A stretch of 64,000 nt of DNA from Plecoglossus altivelis (GCA_036571765.1 BROE01000019.1:372001-436000); one strand, 5' to 3'. Positions 37,301 to 49,977 are shown, numbered from the stretch's first letter. Numbers and translations: made by a program. Notes: generated from the sequence alone by a model not told the origin.

Positions 37301-39073
37301 GTGTTATTTAAATTGCCTGACGAAATTCAGACAGGCAGAACTAACATTTACAATGCATGTTAAGAGAGAGACAGCAAGAGAAGTTAAAAGCTGGTGGGAA
37401 GCTGAGGCAAGGGATGTTGTACAACGGCAGGTGCAAAAGTCAGGAAAGTTGATAGACAACGCGTAACGTGTGAGATCTATTTCACGCTGGAAAGAGATCA
37501 TTTGTCCTGCTATATGAAAATGTTAGACAAAGCGCACACATATGGACAGATGTTTTCTGCTGAGTTGATAGCTCTGTCTCAAGTTATACAGAGTAAAATT
37601 CCAACCGGCCAGTCGGAAACACCATCCCCCCTCACCTCTCTACAATGTTAGTCAGTTGAACTCTCTGGATTCTAATTGCACACTTCTAAGTCAAAACATT
37701 CTTCCAGTTGCATTAGATGTGTATGCTCATATTTTTCACATTTAAGTAATGTACTTGAATTTAGACATGGTGTCATACATGCTACAAGAAGTACATTAAA
37801 GACTAGGTCTCAAGATATAGAGAATTAAGAAGAGTTGATTATTTCCATCACAGTAGACAAGTATTGACGATCGTTCTCGCCACCTGATTTTTGTGCTGGT
37901 CTGCCGGTTGTGCGCTATACTCTCTTGTGCCGTACTCGTGGAAGCTAGCTTTGACCCAACGTGAGTTGGGACTACAGATAGCCAACTCCCCATGACGAAA
38001 GGACGGGAAACTTTTTTTTCTGCGGGTGAAGCTTGGGGCTGCATTGCTCGATTGTTGCAGAACTCTACCCTCTTGCTCCACCTTGAGGAACAAACAAGAC
38101 AGTTGCTTGGTTACGTTTGGTTAAGCTTGTGTTGTAAAGCCATTATTTACAGTTAAGGTATACTACTACATCCATTCTACTGTGCACAATGTAACATGTG
38201 GATGTACAAACGGTTAAACTTTTTGGATGTTGAAAACAAACAAACAAAACAAACAAACAAACAAAAAACATACTACAAATGACTTGATATATGATTTTTG
38301 TCAAGTGATCCAAAAGTAGTTACCGATTGGCATGACTTCTGTAATTGCCTCCTCTTGAGGATTTGGGTTTGTTGGGCCAAACGGCGCCGCACTTTGTCCT
38401 GAAACCGTTGTAGATTTTCTTCTTTTTGTCGCAGTACTTCTACCTGTAGCGCTTCAGTTATGATTGCACGGACCTTGAAAACATACAAGATGTACATCAC
38501 TAGTTTGTCGTTGTTCGTGTAAAGAGGATAATTGAAGGGCATACGTATTCGCACGTGCAAAGTACATAAACGCGTTAGATCCAAGCACTTACGACTGGAT
38601 GGTTGTGGTCTGGGCTTCCATGATCGTGTACACCTTCCACCCATGCACCGACTGGCACGACAGCCTGGTTTCTCTCCGCCAACACTTTATTTCTACCACC
38701 ATGTTTACTTAGAGGTTTGCTCACACTAACCAATACTTTGGCGAGGTTCTTTCCTGAAAGATAAAGACACATTTAGGCGGACAAACAATCCACCAGAAAT
38801 TAATGCACGCTGCTACTATCAGATAGTGCAGAATAATTTAATTGGTTGTAATATACTATTTGTTACTGCTGTACAGTAGTAACAAAGAGTCTGAGTTGTA
38901 CTAGCTACAGGCCAGTATCAGTAGCTAGCGTTAGCCTAGTAGCTTTCTAAAGCTAAAAGTTAAGTTAGCGGTTTCAGCATGTTATCCAACCAGTTTATGG
39001 GCACGTGGTCTGTTTTTATATGAATCGTATCAGCGATCTTGACGTTAGATTAGGAATCGTTACCTTCACGCAT
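34304..39073 (-). CDS. ccdc15: Coiled-coil domain-containing protein 15
   Basis: A coiled-coil protein linked to centrosome/centriole biology in mammals. Exons on the minus strand: 39064-39073 (ATG CGT GAA G; least certain), 38593-38753, 38324-38473, 37884-38081, 36954-37070, 36666-36848, 36232-36351, 35744-35835, 35311-35505, 34791-34939 and 34304-34428 (TGA). Phases close, giving about 499 aa. Diagnostic motifs: AERNQAVVPVGAWVEG near the N-terminus, a charged coiled coil (EVLRQKEENLQRFQ, RRRLAQQTQILKRRQLQK), KVRHRLAACQTV, KPFSRF plus a Glu run, a second charged helix (QMRLEEEQKMEKMW) and a conserved C-terminal Cys block (LPPLCWCGDSMWD, HPDTCANNCVFYNN). Human CCDC15 is about 950 aa; the long Pro/Gln-rich repeat region of the mammalian protein is missing here. 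A start at 38772 (MCLYLSGKN) is an alternative. Confidence 0.9.
38238..38270 (+). repeat. (AAAC)n microsatellite
   Basis: Imperfect AAAC/ACAA repeats in a ccdc15 intron. Confidence 0.8.
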
Positions 39074-40599
39074 TTAGAAACAATGTTAGCGCCGTATCCA
39101 CATTTAATTTGAGTGTTAGGCTTTTTCAACTGCCAACATGTACTAGACGTTGCTAATGACGTACTTTGAAAGCTACGGTCAGCTCCACCCCTAAGTTTGT
39201 TGTGTTTTTCTTTTACTTATCAGGAACGCCACCTGCTGGAAGTGAATTCCTGGACGTTGTACTTCGACTCCTTCAGTTTGACAATCATTATTTAGAACTA
39301 ATAAAATATATTTATGTCAATGCATGATAACACCGTTGGATGCTGAATGTTGAACTATGCTGAATGTTTGGTTTGGGTCATTTGATTGTTTTCTGTTTGC
39401 AACAGTCATTTTCTAATTGCCCATGAGCAAGGTCTTACCAAGACTTTCACTCTGCTTTGAAAACATTTGCTTTACTACGGTTAAAGAGATTATTGAATTT
39501 ATATCACATAGGCTTTCACATATCTCGGAGTTTGGAACATTATGTGACATTATGTGAGAGAAAATATTGTAACAATACGTAATTGTTACTCTGGCACGAG
39601 ATTGTACCGTTCCATGGAATCTTGTGTAACCATGTCCACCCTCCCAAGTTTATGCATTAATGCATATGTGGCGATGAGTAGATGAATTGTTCCCTGTCTT
39701 TGCAATGCCCAAGCTACACAACAGTGTAGTTATAGAACAGGAAAACCATTGTTCTCATGGTGTGAATCAGGAAACAGTGTGTGTGTGTGTGTGTGTGTAT
39801 GTGTGTGTGTGTGAGAGAGAGAGAGACAACTATCAGTATGAACAGCATTCAGCAAAAATTCAACATTTACATAAGGTTGGTACTGTACTGTGTGGAAAGT
39901 GTGTCTATCTCATTTAGTTTAAAGACAAGCTTTCTTTGTTTATCACAATGAAAACAAGACACATGTGTACAACAATTAGCAAAATATACACATAACTATT
40001 AGTTTGATACTGTGAAGACAAATGTGGCATTTGAAACAGATATAAAGAGTATGTGAAAAAGAATGGAAAAGATGTGCAAAAGCATTGTGTGTTTTTCAAA
40101 ATTTTATGAAACGGAAATACTGATATTTACAGTTCATTTGTTGATATTTGTGATCATTTAAGTCATCTTTACAAAGGAGGGGATAGAACATACAGTTCTC
40201 CGTAAATCTTTGATGAAATTGTGTCCGATCATTATCAAACTACGTACCGTTAACATACATAATTAGTTCAATTATAAAACATTTACACAACGCCATTTTG
40301 GCAATAAACACGTAAACACGTAAACCTACATTCTCACAGGAATATCAAATTACAATGAAGCTGTGATCGGAGCTGGACCGGTTCTGATTCTGTGCTAAAA
40401 CCTGAAATGTAAATGTACTATACCACAATTAAGGACAACTACTGTAAATCCTGTGTTGTTGTTGGCTTTTCATAATTTAATGTTTTGGATGTATTTACTT
40501 TCATAAAAACATATGGTCATCTGTGTCCTATGTGCACACAAAGAGATATTGATCACACATCTGCAGAAACAAAGTATGACTGGAGAGAGTGCACTGCAA
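39074..40599. other. Gap between ccdc15 and hepacam
   Basis: About 1.5 kb: the ccdc15 promoter side (39.07-39.3 kb), a GT/GA microsatellite, then an AT-rich stretch that probably includes the hepacam 3' UTR. Confidence 0.6.
39777..39827 (+). repeat. (GT)n(GA)n microsatellite
   Basis: A GT repeat with one interruption, passing into GA repeats. Confidence 0.95.
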
Positions 40600-43500
40600 T
40601 CAGGTTGGAGCTGAACCATTGACCTCTAGTGTCTGGGCGGGTTTTTCCAAAGGAAGGACAGAGAGCCCGACTTCTGGGGAGCGGAATATGCACCCAGAGC
40701 CGCGGGCACAAGGTGGGGAGGGGGTTGACTTACCCTGCACCTTGTTATGATGTGAAGGGGGGGAGCTGGTTGGGGTGCGGGGGTACCTGCGAGATGAGCG
40801 GGCAGGGGGTTCTGGGGAGCGAGAGGGGGGTAGCTGTGAGCTGCTGTAGCTAGGGGGACTGCTGAGTTCAGGAGAGGAGCCTGTATTGTTTAGTGAGTCA
40901 TGCTCACCCTTAGGGGAATCCTACAACAAAACAAGGAAAAGTAAATATCAACAAATACTGAAAAGATCAAACAAAAGCACCTTACATTTATAAGCAACAT
41001 AACAGTTTTTGTTATGAAAAATATTAACTTATATATATTTTTTGTCAAATATAAGTACGTCAGAGGTTGAGAGCAACTGTAAATTTAAGACACACCGTTA
41101 ATTCATTATATTTTAGTTGTGTCAAGCAGACTCACATTGTCTTACATCCTTTATGATATTGATAGGTAGACTTACTTCTTTAAGGATGTACAGGGCCACT
41201 GGATTCTTGCGTTTCTGCTCTGTTATTATTGGTACCACATCAACTGTAATTAAATTTGAATTTGTTAAACTGTGCTAAAACATATCATAATATGCTACAA
41301 CAATATAATCTACCATGTGATGATTAAATTAAGAATTAGGGCTGTGGTATTTCATACCTGCACGATTGATTGGAGGATGATCAGAGAACTGAAATGATCT
41401 TGATAGAGGCTTTCTAATAGGACGTTTTGGCCTAGTAACAATAATGACATTTTAGTTCATGAGAAGTCTGGCTTGATCAGGACATTATGTTCCAAATCTT
41501 ACAATTTTACAAATCTATACTGTGAGTGAGCCATTGCTCATGTTTACTTGACATTGTTGTCTTTCTCCGAAATGAAATACTTTGAAATAAGCCATAAAAC
41601 TGGCAGAACATGAGATCGATGGAAAATATATATTTCTTTTCAGTGTTCCACATCAAGCCTCAGGAGGAAATCCATAAAGACATTCACCGAAGTGTTTAGA
41701 GACCAACAACAGAGATCCACTGGAAGCACTTACTTTTTTGAGGGCTTCCAGCAAGCACACACGGTCACCAGGGTGATGAGAAGGAAAATGCCCCCGGTGG
41801 AGAGAATGATGTAGAGGGAGCTCCTTCCTTGAGAGACAGGGTTCATGGTTATATGGTTATATTCAAAAGGGAACAAGGCATTGCCACTGTGTGGGGTCAA
41901 ATGGTTTGTGCATGGGTTGTCGTCCCCCTTGACTGTGAGCCAGAGTATCTCCAAATTTGTATCCTACTCTTTAGTTTTTTGTTACAAACAGTAATAATGA
42001 CTTTTACCTTCAGGCCTAAATCTTTCTCTCTCTCGTCCTGGTCTGCTGCTTATGGTTGATTCAAGAATGTTTCCGAAATCAAAATCAAGGCAACAAAAAA
42101 CGTTGCTACACTTACTGTACACAGTCAGTTTGATAGGCAGGCTCTTCATGCTGCCTATGGGGTTCTCCACTGCACAGCTATAGACGTCATCATCCACCAT
42201 TAGCACACGTTTAATTGTCAAGTACTTCTGGTCAGGAGACAGCAACAACCGTGTCTCGTTGGTCATTGGTTTCCCGCCTTTCAACCAGCTGTATGTTGTC
42301 TTGGTTCCATTATCATGGGAGCAGTTTAGGATGAAGTGCTCACTGAGTTCCAAAACAGAGGATGCTTCCATGTGGACATACGGTCTGGATATGGGCTCTA
42401 TGGGCCAGAGGATTTGTTCAGGCATGCTCAGGCATGTATTCATGGGCAAGTAAGGCCTGCACAATAAATGGTGAAACAGTTGGAAGAGAAAGGAAACACA
42501 AACAACAAACCTCACTTACCATCAACAGTAAGCTCAATACTGCCCTCTCCGGTGAAGCTGTCATCTGTTATGGAAATTTCCACCTCATAGGTGCCTTCGT
42601 CCGACAGCTTGAGGTTGTGGAGGAGCAAGGTGCCATTCTCAAACACCAGAATGCGGTCCCGGTACTCTGGCCGAAGGTTCCCGATGATCTCGGTACCTAT
42701 TGACTGAACAACTGTTACAGGCTTGTCCCTCTTCAGTTGCCATTTGATAACAGGTGGGTCAAGGCTGATGCTGCTGTAGCGGACAGAGAGGAGAGCTTCC
42801 CCTCCTAGAACTCCCCGAATCAGGGAGCCTGGGCTGGTGATGTTGACCCCTTCAACACCTCCTAAGGATGGGGAAGGAAAGAGGTCAACTGTGGGTAAAA
42901 CCTTTACTATTTTGGCCAGGTTTATGAGGCACAGTTTAAAGCTTAATCAGCTTATAAAGTAAATTGTTGCCAGATCTTGCAATTTTCCCATTTCACTTTC
43001 AATGTTTGGTGAGTTAAGATCATTAGGTTTACTTTTTAAAATCTACATTGATACATCCATGCATTTGCGGCTGGTCAGGTGATTATTACTTTTCAGGCAT
43101 CATATACAGCATCCAATACACAAGCAGAATGCAAACAACTTCCATCCTACTAGGCTTCAAGGGTAGGCTTTCTTTGCATATACAGCAAAGTTAATTGACC
43201 TGCAGTCTCTCCCTCTGAGGAGAAGATGGTGATCAGATTCAGCCCACGCGTCGGACTGAGTGTGTTAGTCCTGTAGCTGGCCACAGTAGCTCTGTTACAA
43301 GCTGGGGTGGGAGGAAGCAAATGACTGTGCTCCAGTATGAGCTCCTCCTCCTCTGCTGGGGCAGAGAGCACCGAAGCAAGTCTGTGTGGCAGCTCAGCAT
43401 CACTGTGGTAACAGATCGCAATCCTATGGGATGGCTGGGATAAGCTAACAAAAGCTGGATTTGTTTGGCCCAATTTCCTCCCTGGCAGCCCATGAAGAGA

Positions 43501-44750
43501 GCACTCAGTTTAAATCAGGGCTCTCTGATTGGCTAAAGCAGGGACAGAGGGCCTCAGTGATCCTGATTACAACACCACAGCACTAATACAAGGAAACCAC
43601 AACTCTGACACAATATGTACAGCAACAAAACAATGGCAATATTTCCTAGAATCACATACCACCTTCTACATTACTTTAACAGATAGTCATTTTAGAGGGT
43701 AAAATATAAATGCATTATTTTAAGCTGTAAACCTCTGAACTTGTGAGGCATTTGAAGTCCTGTACAATACATTTGAGTTTGAAAGATTCCTTGAATACGT
43801 GACTCATTTTCAACATCTCCCTTTTCGTAAACTCTACATGTTTATCAGTCATTAATGCAAAACTTTAAATTGGCTGCTGTGTTAAGGAGACAGTAAGTGG
43901 ACTTAAATAATAGAAATAATAGCCAAATACAAAAATGCATAGGGAAAAATTATACATAGCTAAACAGATTCCTAGTTGACAAATGTTCCATAAAACGATG
44001 TGTTCCACACCAAGACACTCTAATCTGGGATGAATTAATCTGAACGTGTAACAGTTTCAAATCTCCTGCCCATGTTTTCTTGATTTTACCTTTCTGCATC
44101 TCAGTGTGGTACCGCAATTGCAGGTGGTGGAGACCTGACACATCATTGGTACCCAGCTAACCTCCATCAGCCACTACCTGTGGAGGGGGAGTACTCCTCT
44201 CAATCCAAACGCAGACTCTTTTTCCCTTTTCCATCTGAGAAATGCTGCAGTTGCCTCTGCTGTCACTCCTGCAGGCTCAGGAATGGCTGTCCACCAGCAC
44301 TTTTGACTAAAAACTTGAACCCCGATCTCTAACTTTCTACTCCTCCCCACCTCCCATCTAGACATCCTTGTGCCTACATTTAACTCCACTGTATAGCACA
44401 ATTAATTATTTATTCAGTACTCCAGAGTATTCCACTGACCAACTTGTTACCTCATGTTACTGGTTACCGTACTGTTCCACTTCTCCACCGCCATTATACG
44501 TTGATCACACTTAAAACCTCAGCTTTTAAGCAATTACTATTTGTACATTTAGTCAGAGGCTAACTGCAGTTCACAGGCTCTATACTCGTACTCTGCACAA
44601 TGAAAATAAAGTTGAATCTAAAGTAATTATTACAAATTGAACTTGAAAATAGTTGTACTAACCTGACAGGCAGATAACATGGAGACACCAGAGTAGCAAA
44701 AGTTGAGGAGCGGTTAGAGCTTTTGAGAGAGCCTCCCTCTCTGCCTTCAT
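40600..44750 (-). CDS. hepacam: Hepatic and glial cell adhesion molecule (HepaCAM/GlialCAM)
   Basis: Single-pass immunoglobulin-superfamily adhesion protein; in mammals it partners MLC1 and ClC-2 in glia. Exons on the minus strand: 44663-44750, 42520-42861, 42116-42397, 41734-41827, 41358-41431, 41176-41243 and 40600-40920 (TGA). Phases close, giving about 422 aa (human 416). Order: signal peptide (MKAEREALSK, QLLLLWCLHVICL); V-type Ig domain (VNITSP, VIKWQLKRDKPVTVVQSIG, DEGTYEVEISITDD); C2-type Ig domain (VLELSEHFILNCSHDNGTK, DDDVYSCAVENPIG); transmembrane helix (SSLYIILSTGGIFLL, VTVCACWKPSKK); and cytoplasmic tail with KRKNPVALYILKE and a Ser/Pro-rich end (RRYPRTPTSSPP). A strong GTAAGT donor lies inside the last exon at about 40730, so a different C-terminus through an unseen exon is possible. 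The tail segment KPKRPIRKPL differs from mammals. Intron 1 holds a LINE remnant. Confidence 0.95.
44165..44620 (+). repeat. Probable LINE 3' end remnant in hepacam intron 1
   Basis: Low-similarity reverse-transcriptase end followed by a 3' UTR that finishes CTGCACAATGAAAATAAAG and TTGAATCTAA, a tail typical of fish LINEs. Coding homology is too degraded to assign a family. Confidence 0.45.
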
Positions 44751-45094
44751 CTTGGGTCAAACACGTCGTTTCTCTCCAAGACAATTAGCATGATTTGTCC
44801 ACTCTAGGCACGTCGCTGGAAGAAGCACACAGCCAGTCCTCTAAGGCTGGGCTTAGATAGGACTGGGTGAAAACTGCATAAAAAAGCCAGCGGGACAGAT
44901 TGTGTGTGTTGTGTGTGTGAGAGAAAGCGAGCGCAAGTGAGAAAGAAAGGGAGAAAGGGAAAGAGGGAGATGGGAAGAAGCAAGCATTGTTATTGTACAT
45001 TTATCAAAACAACAATGTTGGCAAGGACGGAAGTAAACTCGCCCTAAAAATGGGATGCACTCTTGACATCCATTTCATGACACAGCTCTCTTCA

Positions 45095-45330
45095 AATAAG
45101 ATCAAATAAAATGTATTTGTTTAGCCCTTTTTACAAGCAATGTCACAGAGGGCTTCACCTATGCCCATAGAAATGACCCCTCATCAAACCTAAACCCTCA
45201 AGGAAGATAATGAAAACCTCACAAAAAAACTAATCTCCGGACAAATTGAAGAAATCTTGGTTGGAGTCATTCATTGAGGGATCCCCTCCAGAGATGGTTG
45301 GTGAAATAGAGGTGCAGAACACAGGCTAAA
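45095..45330. repeat. Degenerate interspersed repeat
   Basis: Begins ATCAAATAAAATGTATTTGT followed by TAGCCCTTTTTACAAGCAA, a form seen often in fish interspersed repeats. A related start (AATCAAATCAAACTTTATAA) occurs near 28.16 kb. Family not identified. Confidence 0.35.
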
Positions 45331-45588
45331 CACACGAATATGTTCCTGATCCTCTCTTTGTCTTCTCCCTACTGGAATGTTTGCCTCCATTCTAGCTGCA
45401 TCACTGTACCAAACATTTTGCAAACTATGTTTGGATTCCTCTTTCTGTACCTGTGCTTTTGGGACCTTTGCCTAATAGTCTGCGAGTGAATGGAGAACCC
45501 TAGTAGATAAGTTGATGAACCATTTAAAGCAGGTGTGTATGCTGCGCAGGAGGTGGAAGATGTGTTTGGCATAAGCTTGAGCCTGTGG

Positions 45589-45856
45589 CCTGTATTACGA
45601 ATCAAGATATGATATTTATGAGGTCATTTCAGGTTCAACCTAGGGTTTTCTGTATCAAGATGGAGGATCAATTGTTACCAGGTTCAATCGCCATGGTAAC
45701 TCATGCTTAACACCTACCCTCTGAGGCCTGTACTATGAATCAATTTTAGCGTTAACAAGGTAACTTCAGGTTCAACCCAGGGTTTTCTGTATTACGATAG
45801 AGGATCAATCGTTACCGGGTTCAATGTTGAAAAGTCAAAGTCATGCTAAACGCCTA
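45589..45856. repeat. Two tandem copies of a ~133-bp repeat
   Basis: Both copies begin GGCCTGTA(T/C)TA(C/T)GAATCAA and share CAGGTTCAACC(T/C)AGGGTTTTCTGTAT, then GAGGATCAAT(T/C)GTTACC(A/G)GGTTCAAT. The GGCCTGTACTA start resembles termini of some fish DNA transposons, so this may be a duplicated transposon end. Confidence 0.6.
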
Positions 45857-46679
45857 AACTGGTCGGGAGCAGGTTAAGTTGGAGATCAGAGATCAAGCGG
45901 TTTAAAAGCACTGCCCATTCCCATTCATTCCAAATGACAATTCTATTATCGTTCTGAGAGAATCCTGAGAAGCTTGGTACATGGATAATGAGAGAGCATT
46001 TAAAGACCGACAAAACCCTTTGGCATTCCCTGATGAGTATCTTTAAAAATATATGGATTATAAGCAAAGGGAATCACGTAACCTTTCCATCTTCTTGAGC
46101 TGCATGTTGTCCATGTGATTCATTGAATTTGTGCGCTCACAGTCCCACAGACAGTATAGCGTTTTGTTATTTCGCTTCGTGTACTTTAATGTACAGTGTG
46201 GGTGATGCGGAGAACCTGAGCAATGTTGTTGTTCTCTAGGCCCTTTGTATACCAATATCCTACAAAAAGGACTGACTCTGGCTAATCAGCTGTGTACTTG
46301 TACAGTCAGTGACACACAACATTGGGCAGTGATAACACTACAGAGCAGGGATACTGGGACACTGGGAATATGGCAGCAAGACTGACAAGGCAGGTGGGAG
46401 CAGCAGGGCAGGAGCACAGGCTGCAGGTTAACCAGGAAGATGGCTGGACGGAGGTGGCTGGGGGAGACAGTGGTATGGACTTTATGGTTAAGATTCCAGG
46501 GTTTGGAGTGAGCTGGACTTGGCTGCAGAAACTGGTGAACTGGGTGGTACTGTTGGATTGGGAGTCTCCTGTTGAGGAACCTGAACTGGTAAGTAGGTAT
46601 GTCAAGCTCGTCATGGAAGATATACATCTAAGGAACAGTGTGACTGACTCACTGCCTCTCTTTGAACCACTGGTACTGG

Positions 46680-48903
46680 ACATCAAAAAGTGCACAGATG
46701 ATGTGACAGTCACAAAGACCATCACCACACGCGCCAACCAGAAACCATGGATGACAGCAGAGGTTCGTGGGCTGTTTAAGACCAGAGATGAAGCTTTCAG
46801 ATCGGGAGACAAAGCAGCCTTCAAAACAGCAAGAGCCAATCTGTCCCGCAGCATCAAAAATGCAAAACGGTCATATGCTCAAAAAATCTATAATCACTTC
46901 ACAGACAGCAGAGACACACGGAGTCTGTGAAAAGCCATTCAGACCATCGCAGACTACAAGCCCCCGCCACAGGCCTGCGGCGATGATGACACATCCCTCC
47001 CAGATACACTCAACCACTTTTATTCACGGTTTGACATGCAGAATGACACACCTGCACAAAAACTCCCCCCCCCCTTCAATGACCAGGCACTCTGTCTGTC
47101 TCCAGCCGACGTAAGGAAGACCCTATCTAGGATTAACCCACGCAAGGCTGCGGGTCCCGACAATATACCTGGCCGTGTACTGAAAGACTGTGCTGTACAG
47201 CTCACAGATGTCCTAACAGACATCTTCAACACCTCGCTGACCCAGGCAGTCGTCCCCTCATGTCTCAAATCCACAACAATCATACCGGTACCAAAGAAAT
47301 CACCTGTGTCCTGTCTAAATGATTACCGTCCCATAGCACTGACCCCTATCATAATGAAGTGCTTTGAGAGCTTAGTCATGAACAACATAAAAACCAGCCT
47401 CCCCAACACACTTGACCCGCTCCAGTTTGCATACCGTCCGAACCGCTCCACGGACGATGCAATTTCCTCAACCCTCCACCTGGCTCTTACCCACCTAGAA
47501 AACTAATACTATTATGTAAGAATGCTGTTCATTGACTTCAGCTCAGCATTCAACACAATAATCCCACAACAGCTCACTAATAAACTAAACGTACTGGGCC
47601 TAAACAATTCCCTCTGCAATTGGATTCTGGACTTTCTAACCGAAAGACCTCAGTCAGTCCGTGTCGGCCATGACACCTTGAGCACTTCCACACTGAGCAC
47701 AGGTGCCCCACAAGGCTGTGTGCTCAGCCCGCTGCTCTTCACGCTGCTGACCCACGACTGCACAGCCAAGTTCAGCTCCAACCACATCATCAAGTTTGCT
47801 GATGATACAACAGTGGTAGGTCTCATCAGCAACAACGATGAAACGCACTACAGAGAGGAAGTGGCACAGCTGGCGAAATGGTGTGGGGCAAAAAAACCTG
47901 TCCCTCAACTTGAGTAAGACAAAAGAGGTTGTGATGGACTTCAGGAGGAACGCTGATCACCCCCCACTGACCATCGACAGTCGAGTTAACAGCACCAAAT
48001 TCCTTGGGGTGCACATCACAGAGGACCTCACCTGGACCACCAACACCAAGTCACTCTCGAAGAAGGCACATCAGCGCCTACACTTTCTCCGCTGGCTGAA
48101 GAGAGCACGTCTCCCTCCACCCATCCTCACCACATTCTACAGGGGCACCATTGAGAGTGTGCTGACCAGCTGCATCATTGTCTGGTACGGCAACTGTACT
48201 GCAGCAGACCGCTAGACCATCCAGCAGACAGTGAACACAGCTGCGAGGATCATCGGTGCCCCTCTCCCCTCCATCCTGGACATTTTCCACACACGATGCT
48301 CCAGCAAAGCCAATGGTATCATAAAGGACCCCACTCACCCCTCCCACAGCCTCTTCCAGCTCCTACCATCAGGCAGACGGTACCGGAGCATCAGAGCCCG
48401 CTCTGCTAGACTGCTCAACAGCTTCTTCCCCCAGGCTGTGAGAGCCCTGAACTCTAATCACCCCGACCCTCTCTGACTCCCCATACAAACCCCATACCAC
48501 CTGAAACTAAGACAATCTGAAACTTGCACTAGTCACTTTTCCACTGCACTACTCACTTTTCACACACACTGCTGTGTGTACACATATTGCACTAAAGACT
48601 CTGTAATATCAGCAACATATGTATGTTTACATGCTCATATTCCTTGCACATTTACAGTACTCTTTGCACATGTACAGCTCCTCATCGGTATTCAAGTATT
48701 CGTACAGTTTGTATAGTTTGTATCTTTTTTAGTTTATGTATAGGAAAATTGTTATATTTATTTTTACTTGATTGTTGTTTGCCTGTACTGTTGTATGCCT
48801 GTACTTATGTAGCACCATGGCTCTGTGAGGCATAACATTTCGTTCCACTGTATGCCCCTCGCATGTAGCGAAAAACAATAAAGCACAACTTGACTTGACT
48901 TGA
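46680..48903 (+). mobile_element. Dead CR1/L2-group LINE (Rex1-like), 5'-truncated
   Basis: A non-LTR retrotransposon. It retains the linker upstream of the reverse transcriptase (NQKPWM, RKAAGPDNIPGRVLKDC), RT motifs (VPKK, DYRPIALTPIIMKCFE, QFAYRPNRSTDDA, MLFIDFSSAFNTI, GAPQGCVLSPLLF, and the catalytic FADD in IIKFADDTTV), the post-RT block (LSKTKEVVMDFRR, KFLGVHITEDLTW) and the C-terminal PSGRRYRSIRARSARLLNSF. The frame is broken by stops at about 46928 and 47504, a frameshift near 47880 and a stop near 48213. The 3' UTR ends AATAAAGCACAA plus CTTGA repeats. The endonuclease domain is missing. It cannot make a protein as it stands. Confidence 0.9.
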
Positions 48904-49977
48904 TATTCTACATGAGTCCGCTGCTGTGGTTGAGAAGTCATGAGGCACTGCACAAGATGACCAAATTCAAACACCCTCTCTGAAAACAGGTGATTCTCCG
49001 CTGGGTCCATGGTTTTTCAGATCCTTCTGTCTATAGGTTGTGGAGCAATATAAACCCAAATACTAAGCAGGTGGAGCTGAAGATGTGGTCTGGAACAACT
49101 GGAACCTGGAGCCACAACAACAAACAGACTAGGGAAACCGGAAAAACTGTGGTAAAGAGAAAACTCAAGGAAAAAAACTGAGACATGAGCGAGAAAATCC
49201 AAATTTAACTGTAGAATAAAAGTACATTGAGAATATGAACAGAATTTTGAATTGAATTGAAACAAAGCTCAAATGTATTCCTATTCCAATAACCATTTTA
49301 AGAGAGAACAATGAGTCCAGTTATAAACTTTGTCCCTTATCTGTCTTATGTCTTATGTGTCTGCTGAACCTGAAGAAAAAGAGGTGACACACTGAACCAG
49401 GAAAATCTGTCACATTTTCTACTTGATGTCACTGCTGTGACTGCCAGCACTTGCTGCCTTTCTTTGCGGTTACAGCATGGTTATCTGGTACATAAACCCA
49501 TCTCTTTTCAAAACCATTGTCACATTGTTCTGAAGTTGTAATTTCTGGTGTACTACGTCAGCAGAAATATGGAGCTTGTGTTCCAGAGAGGACAGATTTA
49601 ACACAAAACATTCAATGTTTTCCTTCAAAGATGTTGACTCTGGTGTACTAAACAACCTTGCATCCCAAAAGTGATAGAATCTTTGATTAGTTCTCAACTA
49701 AATTACTTTGTTCTATTGTGCATTCCTTTCAACCAAGTTCAGGAGCTAAAAGGACTTTCCCTTTAATAACTTCATCGCTGCAGTTCCTCAATTTTGTCTG
49801 TGAGTGAGTTAAAAAGAAGAAACAACAAACATGAAGAGAGCTGTTGCTGTTATTAACAACTCTTGTTTAGATAATAATGTCAAATATTTAAGTTTCATTG
49901 ATTTTGTTTACATCATGATGGGGAGATTTAGGTGTTTACAATACATTGCATCAAACATGGTCAATAGAGCAATTCAG
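48904..49977. other. Gene-free stretch after LINE
   Basis: About 1.1 kb with no recognisable gene or repeat family. Confidence 0.6.

Larger units (their letters stand above)
44751..46680. other. Upstream region of hepacam with degenerate repeats
   Basis: Holds the hepacam promoter side, a (GT)n near 44.9 kb, a SINE-like or DNA-element remnant at 45.1-45.33 kb and a duplicated repeat at 45.59-45.86 kb. Sequence at 46.26-46.68 kb is open for about 200 codons together with the following LINE but shows no family signature of its own. Confidence 0.5.

Noticed and set aside
46322..46930. 202-codon open frame on the plus strand
   Set aside because: Its second half is the 5' part of the dead LINE; the first half has no family match and is joined by chance.
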